Shown: piece after piece, positions 27,097-36,119 of the stretch | Position numbering within the stretch: position 1 is the stretch's first letter | Layout: every line of letters starts with the position of its first letter | NCBI GenBank assembly: GCA_001548435.1 | Contig: AP017308.1 | Coordinates: 5,031,030-5,095,029 of the forward strand | From: Leptolyngbya sp. NIES-3755 | GTDB taxonomy: Bacteria; Cyanobacteriota; Cyanobacteriia; Leptolyngbyales; Leptolyngbyaceae | Direction: 5' to 3' | Length of the DNA stretch: 64,000 bases | Notes under the pieces: generated by a model | The model's database searches: none | What the model was told of the DNA's origin: nothing | The model's input: only the letters and a program-made list of their open reading frames with translations | Program-made: the position numbers and the translations under genes

Positions 27097-27308
27097 TTGA
27101 ACAACAATCCCATCAGTACGCGGTTCCTCATGGTTCGATCGAGGAATATCGATCAGCGGTTTATTTTGAAAGTCTCTGGCTATGGAAAGAAAAAGATCCA
27201 GTGTGTCGAGCAAATATGGCGCGTCAACTTGCTGAATTTGCCGCAACCTTGGCAGAGTTGGAGGAAGAAGAAGTGAAGAAAATTCGTGAGCAGCAGTTAG
27301 CGCAGTGA
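27093..27308 (+). CDS. Small helical protein, unknown function
   Basis: 71 residues with an acidic C-terminal helix (MARQLAEFAATLAELEEEEV). It overlaps the preceding gene by 4 bp (ATGA), a sign of translational coupling. No family recognised. Confidence 0.6.
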   Translation: MIEQQSHQYAVPHGSIEEYRSAVYFESLWLWKEKDPVCRANMARQLAEFAATLAELEEEEVKKIREQQLAQ

Positions 27309-27354
27309 TCTGAAGATATTGAATATTCAGCGTTGCTAATCTGTTCGATCGAGC

Positions 27355-27855
27355 CTATTCTTGAAGTCTCTGTTCTCTGTAAATCGTTGGAATTGCTAAC
27401 GTCGTTAACATAACCAAGTTTGCAATCCAAAACAAAACAACACCAATAAAGCCCACGCTAGCCAAAGGAGACAATGAGAGTGGGGCAAATCCATCTAACA
27501 ATTGCCACAACCGAAAAGCAGTGTAGCAAAAGCCAATAGGCACTACGACACTGGGAACGAGCCACTGGCTAAACGCACGCTCAGAGATGAGTTGCACAGC
27601 GACAACGAATAGATAACTCCCCCAAAATGTGGATGAGAAGGGTTGTTTCCAGGTCTGAATCCACAAGGCGATCGGCAATAAAACCCCAGCGACCAAGGCA
27701 AGCTTGACCCACCATCGCATAAATCCCCATTGCCCTTCGCTAAATCCGATTTCTGCCGAAAAGGGAAGACGTTGAGCTTTAACACCCAAGCCATATCCGA
27801 TCGCTAGGCTGGTCACACCTAGAATGAAAAGCGCAATCACCAGTCCATTACTCAT
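27355..27855 (-). CDS. Integral membrane protein, unknown function
   Basis: 166 residues with about four membrane helices: near 5-22, 48-65, 80-92 with a following helix, and 132-155. No catalytic motif is visible. Family not recognised. The closest neighbours on this strand are the tRNA-Asp gene upstream and none downstream, so it is probably a single-gene unit. Confidence 0.6.
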   Translation of the reverse strand: MSNGLVIALFILGVTSLAIGYGLGVKAQRLPFSAEIGFSEGQWGFMRWWVKLALVAGVLLPIALWIQTWKQPFSSTFWGSYLFVVAVQLISERAFSQWLVPSVVVPIGFCYTAFRLWQLLDGFAPLSLSPLASVGFIGVVLFWIANLVMLTTLAIPTIYREQRLQE

Positions 27856-28081
27856 TGCCCCAGTTTCCCCTACACAATCTTCAGCACGATCGCTTTGTGT
27901 ATCGCTTTAGAAAAGCGTAGTTTTATCAGGAAGCAGGTTTCAACTAACCAAAGAAGGACGCACAGAAAAGGAGATCCTTCGCTGCAAATGACCAAGAAGT
28001 AACCTTGGAATAATCAAGTTCCTGAATTCTAGGAAATCTGAAAAGCTACAGCAATTCACTTATTGCCATTTATACTTCCTA

Positions 28082-28155
28082 CGGGACTGACGGGGCTCGA
28101 ACCCGCAACTTCCGCCGTGACAGGGCGGTGCTCTAACCAATTGAACTACAGTCCC
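28082..28155 (-). tRNA. tRNA-Asp (GTC)
   Basis: 74 nt. The acceptor stem GGGACTG/CAGTCCC closes perfectly, the D arm is TTCAATTGGTTAGA-type, the anticodon stem CCGCC/GGCGG holds the loop CTGTCAC with anticodon GTC, and the T arm GCGGG-TTCGAGC-CCCGT is standard. The discriminator base is G, as expected for Asp. CCA is not encoded. Confidence 0.95.
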
Positions 28156-28342
28156 AAATTTGCTTTCGCCCTGTTTTTCAGCGCGATCTTTAGTATGCAG
28201 GCTTGACCTAGATTTGTCAAACAAATCACTAAAGTTTTTTTCACCGCAAGTCGATCGCTGATCTCCCAAAAATTTCTGCCCCGATCCTGAATTCCCTTGT
28301 TATCACTGAAGTAGGAAGATTGACGTAGGCTAGGCGGAACCC

Positions 28343-28903
28343 ATGAAAGACCTCAAAATCGGGCGGCATCCAGCGATTAAAATTGCGTTGGCTTCAATGG
28401 TATTGACCGCGATCGCAGGAACCGTTCTGCTCAAACTTTTACCGATCGAGATTTCGATTTCGTCTGATTCTCCAAACTCGGTTCCGGTCATCAAAACTGC
28501 GAATCCTCCTGCCGAAGCGGTGACTCCTCCAACGATCGAGAAACCGGATCAAAGCGCGATCGCGGCAAAGCAAGGGAATCTCCGCATTCGGAATCGATCG
28601 GATCATGCCCTTCGAGTAGCGCTATTAGCCCGTCAACCCAAGGAACCAAACGCGAAAGCAGGTGAGCCACCAAAAGGATTTGCGCTTCCGTCTCACTGGG
28701 ATTTTGCACCTCAAGAGGGCAGTGATTCAGGTTTGTTAGTTGCATTGCCAAATCAAGGCATTCGACTGAAGCGCGGTGATGTTCTGGTTGCTTTTGCTCA
28801 AGATGGCTCACAGCGTTACTGGGGTCCGTTTGTAGTTGGAGAGACCGATCGACCGGACTGGAATGCTCAGGCGGGCGAATGGGAGCTAACGTTGGACAAT
28901 TAG
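28343..28903 (+). CDS. Membrane-anchored protein, unknown function
   Basis: 186 residues. One N-terminal membrane helix (about 14-33), a Pro/Thr-rich linker (40-75), and a compact beta-rich domain (about 80-186) starting [20 protein letters not shown] and ending [14 protein letters not shown]. The topology suggests a periplasmic domain. No known family. It overlaps the convergent tsaD end by 4 bp. Confidence 0.6.
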   Translation: MKDLKIGRHPAIKIALASMVLTAIAGTVLLKLLPIEISISSDSPNSVPVIKTANPPAEAVTPPTIEKPDQSAIAAKQGNLRIRNRSDHALRVALLARQPKEPNAKAGEPPKGFALPSHWDFAPQEGSDSGLLVALPNQGIRLKRGDVLVAFAQDGSQRYWGPFVVGETDRPDWNAQAGEWELTLDN

Positions 28904-29940
28904 CGATACAAGCTCATCACTTCGGAGAGCGGTAAACGGGATTGAGCCGCGATCGACAAGTCCGAAACATGCCCCCGATCCAAATGCTCCGAAGCTGCAC
29001 AAGCAATCATTGCGGCATTATCGGTACAAAATTTCATCGGTGGGAATAGTACCTTAATTCCATACGGTTCTGCGGTGGCTTGTAAGTATTCTCGTAAGCC
29101 TCGATTTGCGGCAACTCCACCACCGACTGCGATCGTATTCAGTCCATAATCTCGTGCACAAGCGATCGCTCGTTTCGTTAAGGCTCGAACCACGGTCGCT
29201 TGGAAACTTGCCGCGAGATCAGCGATCGGTAATTCTTCCCCAGTTGCCTCCAATTTCTGAGTCAGCCGCAATACTGCCGTTTTCAATCCGCTAAAACTCG
29301 AATCATAGGGGTGAAATCCGCCTTCTGGCAGCGAGATCTGACCCTCTGGTAATGGAAACGCTTTTGGATTCCCTTGAGCCGCTAATTTGTCGATAATGGG
29401 TCCACCTGGATAGCCCAATTTCAACAATCGAGCCACTTTATCAAACGCTTCCCCCGCTGCATCATCTCGCGTTTGACCCAAGACCTCATACTGTCCACAC
29501 GCTTTTACATAAATCAGACTCGTATGCCCTCCAGACACTAGCAAACAGAGGAATGGGGGTTGCAAATCAGGATCGCTCAAATACGAGGCATAGATATGCC
29601 CTTCCAAGTGATGAACGCCGAGGAATGGTTTTTCATGCACGATCGCTAACGTTTTCGCAGCAGTCAACCCGACCAAAAGCGCTCCAACCAATCCGGGTGT
29701 ACAAGTGCCGGCAATTCCGTCAATGTCTGTCCAGGAGAGACCAGATTCGATGAAGGATTGTGCGATCGCATGATTGACAATTTCGACATGCTGACGAGAC
29801 GCGACTTCGGGCACAACGCCGCCATACTGCTGATGGATCGCGATTTGAGAGGACACGACACTACTTAAAATGTGACGATTTTTTACGATCGCCACCGCAG
29901 TTTCGTCACAACTTGTTTCAATTGCTAAGACCGTTGCCAT
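28900..29940 (-). CDS. tsaD: tRNA N6-adenosine threonylcarbamoyltransferase
   Basis: 346 residues, ASKHA/Kae1 fold. N-terminal [16 protein letters not shown], metal-binding His111 and His115 in [43 protein letters not shown] and the C-terminal Asp in [10 protein letters not shown]. It transfers threonylcarbamoyl to A37 of tRNAs reading ANN codons. Complete length. Confidence 0.97.
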   Translation of the reverse strand: MATVLAIETSCDETAVAIVKNRHILSSVVSSQIAIHQQYGGVVPEVASRQHVEIVNHAIAQSFIESGLSWTDIDGIAGTCTPGLVGALLVGLTAAKTLAIVHEKPFLGVHHLEGHIYASYLSDPDLQPPFLCLLVSGGHTSLIYVKACGQYEVLGQTRDDAAGEAFDKVARLLKLGYPGGPIIDKLAAQGNPKAFPLPEGQISLPEGGFHPYDSSFSGLKTAVLRLTQKLEATGEELPIADLAASFQATVVRALTKRAIACARDYGLNTIAVGGGVAANRGLREYLQATAEPYGIKVLFPPMKFCTDNAAMIACAASEHLDRGHVSDLSIAAQSRLPLSEVMSLYR

Positions 29941-30029
29941 TTGCTGGTAGGTTTTGGGAGTAGGTAACTGTTCACAGTTGCTCGAATCGAGTGAGCTAGG
30001 CTGATTTTCTAGTGTAGCGTTCTACTTGA

Positions 30030-30056
30030 TTCCACTTGAAAAAATCAACAGTGGAA
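30030..30056 (+). promoter_or_regulatory. Hairpin upstream of psaF
   Basis: TTCCACT (30030-30036) and AGTGGAA (30050-30056) form a 7-bp perfect stem with a 13-nt loop, about 60 bp before the psaF start in the tsaD-psaF divergent spacer. There is no T-run, so it is either a leader structure or a dyad operator. Confidence 0.4.
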
Positions 30057-30113
30057 AACATCAACTGTTTGACACCACCCCTCTTTTGTAATTCATCAAA
30101 GGGAAACAATTCC

Positions 30114-30659
30114 ATGCAACGATTGTTTGCTCTAGTTCTCGTTCTTTTCCTGGGTCTGGCTTTCAACCCTCAGCCTGCCCACGCCTATAACTTAGTACCT
30201 TGTAGCGAAAGCGAAGTATTCGCGCAGCGGATGAAAGATTCCCCTAGCGCCTCTGCTCAACGTCGCTATGAGCTTTATTCTCAATCTGGTTTGCTCTGCG
30301 GTAAAGATGATGGTCTGCCACACTTGATCACCGATGGCAACCTTGCTCACGTCGGCGAATTCACGATTCCCGGCATTCTGTTCTTGCTGATTGCGGGCTG
30401 GATCGGTTGGGCAGGTCGTTCTTATATCCAAGCGGTGAAGAAGACCGACAAGCCTGAAGAAAACGAAATCATTATCAATGTGCCTTTGGCAATCAAGTGC
30501 ATGTTGGGTGCTGCATTGTGGCCCCTTTTGGCAGTGAAAGAACTGCTGAGCGGTGAACTGACCGAGCGCGACGATCGTGTTCCGGTTGGAGCCGATTCGG
30601 TTCTGTTAATGCAAACCGATAAAACTGCACCCGCACGATCGCAAAACCGCGCTCGTTAA
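30114..30659 (+). CDS. psaF: Photosystem I subunit III (PsaF)
   Basis: 181 residues from ATG 30114, preceded by AAAGGGAAA. The signal peptide ends QPAHA, giving a mature start YNLVPCSESEVFAQRM. The lumenal half carries YELYSQSGLLCGKDDGLPHL and the membrane helix GILFLLIAGWIGWAGRSYIQ. PsaF lies at the PSI periphery next to PsaJ. The C-terminus continues past the usual ELTERDD-type end by about 25 polar residues (VPVGADSVLLMQTDKTA...). psaJ follows after 21 bp. Confidence 0.97.
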   Translation: MQRLFALVLVLFLGLAFNPQPAHAYNLVPCSESEVFAQRMKDSPSASAQRRYELYSQSGLLCGKDDGLPHLITDGNLAHVGEFTIPGILFLLIAGWIGWAGRSYIQAVKKTDKPEENEIIINVPLAIKCMLGAALWPLLAVKELLSGELTERDDRVPVGADSVLLMQTDKTAPARSQNRAR

Positions 30660-30680
30660 TCCACTTTTGGAGGTTTACTC

Positions 30681-30806
30681 ATGTCTGGTTTTTCCCGGTA
30701 TTTGTCTTCTGCTCCTGTGTTGACCGCGATCTGGTTGACCTTCACGGCAGGCATTTTGATTGAGTTCAATCGGTTCTTCCCCGATCTGCTGTCTCATCCG
30801 AGATAA
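30681..30806 (+). CDS. psaJ: Photosystem I subunit IX (PsaJ)
   Basis: 41 residues: [20 protein letters not shown], then a single membrane helix and [14 protein letters not shown]. It contains the conserved N-terminal RYLSSAPVL and C-terminal FFPDLL of PsaJ. TTTTGGAGG stands 8-10 bp before the ATG. It is cotranscribed with psaF and followed by a strong terminator. Confidence 0.97.
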   Translation: MSGFSRYLSSAPVLTAIWLTFTAGILIEFNRFFPDLLSHPR

Positions 30807-30831
30807 TCGCTGATTTTTGGAGAGTTGAAAG

Positions 30832-30864
30832 GCGCGATCGTTCAAAGGAGCGATCGCGCTTTTT
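30832..30864 (+). terminator. psaFJ terminator built on HIP1-like arms
   Basis: GCGCGATCG (30832-30840) and CGATCGCGC (30851-30859) form a perfect 9-bp stem with a 10-nt loop and five T. Confidence 0.85.
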
Positions 30865-30965
30865 CATATCTTCCAAATGGCTGAATCTAATTCATAGCCT
30901 AAGATTGATGATCTGCGATCGAGCAATTCCCTAAGCTATGAACGTTCTTATTTTGGAGCGTTCTT

Positions 30966-31097
30966 ATGAAACCGAATTATTTCTTGAGATTTCTTTCCAC
31001 TCCAGGAATTCTTGGAATTGCAACGGTAAGTTTCTTTTTAACGTTATTTATTCTGATTAACTGGGTGTCACCAGACCTTTTGATCTTGGGACAGTAG
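30966..31097 (+). CDS. Second PsaJ-like small membrane protein
   Basis: 43 residues starting MKPNYFLRFLSTPGILGIAT and ending INWVSPDLLILGQ. It shares with PsaJ the F-x-R-(Y/F)-L-S start, a single membrane helix, an Asn after it and the PDLL end at the same spacing. TTTTGGAGCG lies 6-8 bp before the ATG. It is separated from psaJ by the psaFJ terminator, so it has its own promoter. Likely a diverged paralogue for an alternative PSI form; inference only. Confidence 0.65.
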   Translation: MKPNYFLRFLSTPGILGIATVSFFLTLFILINWVSPDLLILGQ

Positions 31098-31149
31098 AGA
31101 GTTGGGGCAAGGGCGTATACTCAAAGTCGTGAAGCCTATTGCCCCGATC

Positions 31150-31755
31150 ATGAATCCTGAACCTGAGATTAGACGACTGTTGGATGTGATGCCTGCATCC
31201 GGTCGCATGTTCGCCAAATTAGTCAGTAAGCCCGATCAAAGATTGGTGATTGACGCTCCCGCACCGCTTCCGTGGACGAGCGATCGCACAATTTATATCA
31301 ATTTCGATCTTTGGAGTCGCTTATCGCGATCGCAACGAGATCTACTAATTCTCCGAACGATTAGCTGGAGTACGAATATCAAATGGTTTCAGCCCTCTCC
31401 GATGTTGGGATTGACCGCATTAGGCGCGATCGGAATGGGAATCGAACTGGCGCAGCAGGATTTTGTTGGAGTTGCCGCCGCAAGTGGATTAAGCGCGATC
31501 GCACTGTTTCAAATTTGGCGCAACACGAAGAGTTCGCGAGTTGAACTTGAAGCGGATGAGAAAGCGATCAAGATTGCTCAACGGCGCGGATATACGGAAA
31601 CCGAAGCAGCACGGGCACTTTGTAGCGCGATCGAGTCAGTGGCTCAAAACGAAGGTCGGATGCTCAGTTTCGTTGAACTCCTTCGATGTCAGGCATTGAG
31701 AGCGATCGGGGGACTGTCTCCGGTTGGAATTCCTGATGAACTGAGGCAGGAGTAG
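31150..31755 (+). CDS. DUF3318 membrane protein
   Basis: 201 residues. The N-terminus MNPEPEIRRLLDVMPASGRM and TIYINFDLWSRLSRSQRDLL are the DUF3318 signature of cyanobacteria. Two membrane helices (about 84-100 and 106-122) sit in the middle; the C-terminal half is charged and helical. Function unknown. ATG 31150 fits the family start; upstream in-frame codons are not conserved. It overlaps the next gene by one base. Confidence 0.8.
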   Translation: MNPEPEIRRLLDVMPASGRMFAKLVSKPDQRLVIDAPAPLPWTSDRTIYINFDLWSRLSRSQRDLLILRTISWSTNIKWFQPSPMLGLTALGAIGMGIELAQQDFVGVAAASGLSAIALFQIWRNTKSSRVELEADEKAIKIAQRRGYTETEAARALCSAIESVAQNEGRMLSFVELLRCQALRAIGGLSPVGIPDELRQE

Positions 31756-32699
31756 TGGAAATCGATCACGCGCTGCGGAGCAGATCCCTGCGGGATCGAC
31801 TATTTAAAGAGTTGATCTCGACCTTTTTTCTGGAGTTTCTGGAATTATTTCTGCCGGAACTGCGATCGACGATTGACCCAAACTCGATTCGGTTTCTTCA
31901 ACAGGAATACTTTGCTGATCTGACCGCTGGAGAGGAAAAGATTATCGATCTCTTAGTCGAAGTAAAGCAATCCGGTGAAGATGCCGCTTTTCTGGTTCAC
32001 ATCGAAGCGCAATCGACTCCAGAATCGAACTTTACACGGCGTATCTTTTTCTATTTCTCCAGATTGCATCAGAAGTTTTTGCAACGGATTTATCCGATCG
32101 TGATCTTTTCGTTTGACAAACCTTACCGGGAAGAACCAAGTACTTATACAATCGAGTTTCCGAATCGAAGAATTTTGGAGTTCAACTTTGAATCAATTCA
32201 GTTAAATCGCCTCAACTGGCGAGATTTCATCGATCAGCCGAATCCAGTTGCAGCCGCTCTGATGAGCAAAATGCGGATTGCACCAGACGATCGAGTCAGG
32301 GTAAAAGTAGAGTGCTTGAGATTATTGGTGACATTACGACTCGATCCCGCTCGGACAAAGTTGATTTCGGGATTTGTCGATACCTATCTAAAGCTAAACG
32401 CAGTGGAAACTCAAGCGTTTCAGACAGAAATTAGTAGAATTGAACCAGAACGACGGGAGGGAATTATGCAGATTGTCACCAGTTGGATGCAGGAAGGAAT
32501 CGAGCGCGGCATTGAGCAAGGAATTGAACGGGAGCGATCGCTAGTTTTACGACTTCTAATCAAGCAAGTTGGAGCGTTACCTCCAGAAATTCTTGATCGC
32601 TGCAATCAATTATCGATCGATCAAATCGAAGCCTTGGGAGAAGCTTTATTAGAATTTAGCTCTCTATCAGATTTGGAAGCTTGGCTAATTCAGGCTTGA
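31755..32699 (+). CDS. Rpn-like PD-(D/E)XK nuclease with DUF4351 tail
   Basis: 314 residues, GTG start overlapping the previous stop (TAGTG). The N-terminal part has the RpnC/transposase-like nuclease region: EYFADLTAGEEKIIDLLVEV gives the Asp and Glu-x-Lys (VEVK) of the active site, then LVHIEAQSTPE. The C-terminal DUF4351 is LVLRLLIKQVGALPPEILDR ... LSIDQIEALGEALLEF. An IERGIEQGIERERS linker, as in many relatives, joins them. These multi-copy cyanobacterial proteins may promote recombination. Activity not shown. Confidence 0.85.
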   Translation: MEIDHALRSRSLRDRLFKELISTFFLEFLELFLPELRSTIDPNSIRFLQQEYFADLTAGEEKIIDLLVEVKQSGEDAAFLVHIEAQSTPESNFTRRIFFYFSRLHQKFLQRIYPIVIFSFDKPYREEPSTYTIEFPNRRILEFNFESIQLNRLNWRDFIDQPNPVAAALMSKMRIAPDDRVRVKVECLRLLVTLRLDPARTKLISGFVDTYLKLNAVETQAFQTEISRIEPERREGIMQIVTSWMQEGIERGIEQGIERERSLVLRLLIKQVGALPPEILDRCNQLSIDQIEALGEALLEFSSLSDLEAWLIQA

Positions 32700-32915
32700 C
32701 ACCTTCCAATTTTTAGCGGATCGCAAGGGTTAATTCTTCAGGGGATTGGGAAATCTAGCAGTACGAACCCACGGGAAATTTAAAGGCTTTACAATCAAGC
32801 GCGTGAATTTACGGACTGTTCCGAATTCGAGTTTCCCGGATACGATGGGTTTGGTGCGGAAATGACCGACAAATGCACGGTTAGTGCCCCACGATTGCAC
32901 CGGAAGTGTATCTCT

Positions 32916-34037
32916 ATGGCTCAAATGGCAACTCAGGCTCCCCCCGTTCGCGGCATTGATGCCAGTCTCGATGTCGAACTCCGAAAAGTCTCCAAGATCT
33001 ACAACGGTGAACCCGCTGTGCGTGGAATCGATCTGGGCATCCGACGCGGTGAGTTTTTTAGTATTTTGGGTCCTTCTGGATGCGGTAAAACGACCACGCT
33101 GCGGATGATTGCAGGATTCGAGAATCCATCTGCCGGGGATATTCTGATTCGCGATCGCTCAATGCTAAATGTTCCGCCTTATCAGCGTCCTGCGAATACA
33201 GTATTTCAAAGTTACGCACTGTTCGGACACATGACGGTTTGGGAGAATATTGCGTTTGGATTGAAGATTCAGAAATGTTCTCGATCGGAGATTCAAGATC
33301 GCGTCAGAGATGCCTTGAAGCTTGTCAAACTCGAACATTTAGCCAATCGATTTCCGAATCAACTTTCCGGTGGACAGCAGCAACGAGTCGCGGTCGCACG
33401 AGCATTAGTCAATCGTCCCGCAGTATTACTCCTTGATGAACCGTTGGGCGCTTTGGATCTGAAATTGCGGAAGGAAATGCAGGTGGAACTTTCGACTTTG
33501 CATCGAGAGTTAGGAATTACTTTTGTGATGGTGACGCACGACCAGGAAGAAGCACTTTCGTTGTCCGATCGCATTGCAGTAATGAATTTAGGCAAGCTCG
33601 AACAGGTTGGAACACCAGAGCAAATTTACGATCGACCATTCACTCCATTCGTCGCTGACTTTATTGGAGATACGAACCTGCTACGCGGCAAAATCGAAGG
33701 TGCACATCCTCAAACGCTTTGGATTAGAACCGAAACTGGAATTAAGCTCACCGTGCAGCAGAATCCAACGAATCCTTTAACTTCTGGATGGGTAATGACC
33801 AGTGTGCGCCCTGAGAAAATTCAGATTTCGCACATCCCCGTTGATTCAAGTAATTGCTTTGAAGGGCGGCTACAAGATGTGATGTATTTGGGAACGCACG
33901 TGCATTGTTTGGTGCAATTACAATCGGGCGATCGCATTACCGTTCGTCAGCCTACTTCATCGAATCTTCCAAACGCAGACACGCCAATTTACGTGCATTG
34001 GAATGCGATCGATAGTTTAGCGTTGTCGGAATCATAG
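32916..34037 (+). CDS. potA: Spermidine/putrescine-type ABC transporter ATPase (PotA)
   Basis: About 373 residues from ATG 32916. Walker A GPSGCGKTTTLR, Q-loop in NTVFQSYALFGHMTVWENIA, signature LSGGQQQRVAVARAL, Walker B VLLLDEPLGALDL and H-loop VMVTHDQEEALSLSDR. The C-terminal TOBE-type regulatory region (after about 245) is also present. It is followed by potD after 9 bp, but no permease gene is nearby. The 216 bp upstream show no gene. Confidence 0.93.
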   Translation: MAQMATQAPPVRGIDASLDVELRKVSKIYNGEPAVRGIDLGIRRGEFFSILGPSGCGKTTTLRMIAGFENPSAGDILIRDRSMLNVPPYQRPANTVFQSYALFGHMTVWENIAFGLKIQKCSRSEIQDRVRDALKLVKLEHLANRFPNQLSGGQQQRVAVARALVNRPAVLLLDEPLGALDLKLRKEMQVELSTLHRELGITFVMVTHDQEEALSLSDRIAVMNLGKLEQVGTPEQIYDRPFTPFVADFIGDTNLLRGKIEGAHPQTLWIRTETGIKLTVQQNPTNPLTSGWVMTSVRPEKIQISHIPVDSSNCFEGRLQDVMYLGTHVHCLVQLQSGDRITVRQPTSSNLPNADTPIYVHWNAIDSLALSES

Positions 34038-34046
34038 GGGGCGAAG

Positions 34047-35138
34047 ATGACTTATTCTCGTCGTCGATTCTTGAAAACGGCTGCCCTCGGAATGTCTGGG
34101 TTTGGCTTGTCGAGTTGTGGATGGACCCTTGCGAAAGTTCAAACGGATAGAGCGATCGCGTCTTCTTCGGATGAACTCCATATCTATACTTGGGCGAACT
34201 ATATCGATCAAGAGCTAGTCGATACGTTCCGCGCCAAAACCGGGATCAAAGTTACTTTCGATGTGTTTGATTCCAATGAAACAATGTTGGCGACTTTTCA
34301 GGCAGGAAAAGCAGGTATCTACAGCATTATTTATCCATCTGACTACAAAGTGACTCAGATGAAAGGACTGGGTTATCTGAGCGAACTTGATCATCTGAGA
34401 TTAGAAAGTTTGAGCAATTTATTACCGCGATTTCAAAACACGATTCACGATCCTGGAAATCGCTATAGTGTTCCAGTCAGTTGGGGCACAACCGGATTGC
34501 TCTATAACAGCGAGAAACTGACCAATCCGCCGATCGATTGGAACTATCTTTGGGAGAACAAAGACAAGCTGAATCGTCGGATTACGCTGATGAATGATGT
34601 CCGAGAAGTGTTGGGTTCAACTTTACGATCGCTCGGTTATTCCTACAATTCCACAGATCCAGCAGAACTGAAGAAAGCTTACGATCGCTTACAAGAATTG
34701 AAACCTGCGATCGCAACGTTCACCACCGATGCTTGGCGCGATCAGTTGATTGCTGGCGATCTTTTAATCTCAATGGTTTACTCTTCGGATGCTGTTCTTG
34801 CGACGACTCAGAATCCGAAACTCAAATACGTGATTCCAGCCAGTGGAACTTCGGTGTGGAGTGACACAATGGTAATTCCCAAAACGGCTCCAAATCCAGA
34901 TGCAGCTTACGCTTGGATGGAATTTATGCTGCAACCGGAAGTGGCTGCGAAATTGACGGAGCGATTGTCTTTTGCTACCACGAATCGAGCCGCGATTGCG
35001 AAATTGCCTCCGGATTTGCAATCGAATACTAGCCTTTTCCCATCGATGGAAACGATTAATAAATCCGAATCGATTTTGCCGATGGAGCGAGACGTTTTGG
35101 AAGCATACGATCGCTATTGGACGAAGCTTACGAGTTGA
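34047..35138 (+). CDS. potD: Polyamine-type ABC transporter substrate-binding protein (PotD)
   Basis: 363 residues. A twin-arginine signal SRRRFLKTAALG followed by a lipobox-like SSC suggests Tat export and lipid anchoring. The mature domain is the type 2 periplasmic binding fold: LHIYTWANYIDQELVDTF is the typical PotD start, VPVSWGTTGLLYNSEKL and MVIPKTAPNPDAAYAWMEFM are conserved. It forms an operon with potA and needs potB/potC permeases encoded elsewhere. Confidence 0.92.
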   Translation: MTYSRRRFLKTAALGMSGFGLSSCGWTLAKVQTDRAIASSSDELHIYTWANYIDQELVDTFRAKTGIKVTFDVFDSNETMLATFQAGKAGIYSIIYPSDYKVTQMKGLGYLSELDHLRLESLSNLLPRFQNTIHDPGNRYSVPVSWGTTGLLYNSEKLTNPPIDWNYLWENKDKLNRRITLMNDVREVLGSTLRSLGYSYNSTDPAELKKAYDRLQELKPAIATFTTDAWRDQLIAGDLLISMVYSSDAVLATTQNPKLKYVIPASGTSVWSDTMVIPKTAPNPDAAYAWMEFMLQPEVAAKLTERLSFATTNRAAIAKLPPDLQSNTSLFPSMETINKSESILPMERDVLEAYDRYWTKLTS

Positions 35139-35155
35139 CGCGATCAGGCTAAGGA

Positions 35156-35971
35156 CTAGGCAACATCAATCTTGTTTGCCTCTACTAAAAAAACTCTCAT
35201 GACGTTGGGAACTTCACGAGGAGGCGACGACTCAAGGTAGCGCCCGAAGTTTGCACCTTCATCACCGGGCTGAGTCACTTTAACTTGCCAGCGATAATCG
35301 GATAGCAGCTTTTCTGGCATATCAGTTCCAAACTGAAAATAACCTTGATAAGGTCCATACTCCAGACTTTTGACATTAATCAGATCAACACCAAGTTGAC
35401 TTCCGTGAGTTGATAAACGAGAGACTGATTCCAGTAAATTATGAGCTTGCGCTTCTGATAAATACATGAGTAAGCCTTCAATCAACCAAACGGATGGAGA
35501 GGAGGGAGAATATCCCGCTGACAGTAATTTCTCTTCCCAAGGTTGAGTGAGGTCAGCAGCAATCAGGTGATGTTGACAGGACGGGTTCGTATCTTTGAGC
35601 AAGTCAGCCTTGTAAGCCAACACTTCGGGATGGTCAAGTTCGTATAGTTTAACTTCTGGACCCCACGGAAAGCGGTAAGCCCGACTATCTAACCCAGATG
35701 CCAAAAGAACAACCTGACCCATTTGAGAACCCGCCAGAAAGTCATCAAAAAAACGAGTCCGAACAGCAATATAAGCTTGATCTTGCGGAGTGAGCTGTAG
35801 ATCAACTCGTTGAAATGCTTCTTCTCCTGCTAGTGTCGCGGCAAAAGGATCATTAAATAATCGATCTTCTCGGCTAGTCTCACGTGCTCTCATGGCTGCC
35901 ATCATTCGTGCCGTGAAAGGAACGAATTTGCTATAGTCCTTAGCGACATAAACGGGGTCAATTTCGCTCAT
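35156..35971 (-). CDS. Leucine-carboxymethyltransferase-like SAM methyltransferase
   Basis: 271 residues of the TIGR00027/LCM family: FTARMMAAMRARETSREDRL, FNDPFA, VVLLASGLDSRAYRFPWG (SAM site), YELDHPEVLAYKADLL and VWLIEGLLMYL. These occur in actinobacteria and cyanobacteria with largely unknown substrates, often linked to natural-product pathways. No biosynthetic cluster is present here. Confidence 0.9.
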   Translation of the reverse strand: MSEIDPVYVAKDYSKFVPFTARMMAAMRARETSREDRLFNDPFAATLAGEEAFQRVDLQLTPQDQAYIAVRTRFFDDFLAGSQMGQVVLLASGLDSRAYRFPWGPEVKLYELDHPEVLAYKADLLKDTNPSCQHHLIAADLTQPWEEKLLSAGYSPSSPSVWLIEGLLMYLSEAQAHNLLESVSRLSTHGSQLGVDLINVKSLEYGPYQGYFQFGTDMPEKLLSDYRWQVKVTQPGDEGANFGRYLESSPPREVPNVMRVFLVEANKIDVA

Positions 35972-36119
35972 ATTGATTGGAAGATCTATCGTTTTCAGGT
36001 ATCTTTAGACTCATCGATCAAACGAGAAACACTCGAACTAACGAGCAGAACGAAGCACACCTGGATCTTTGCGCTCACCACGAGAAGCCGCCCAACAATT
36101 CATTATCCCAAACTTATGG

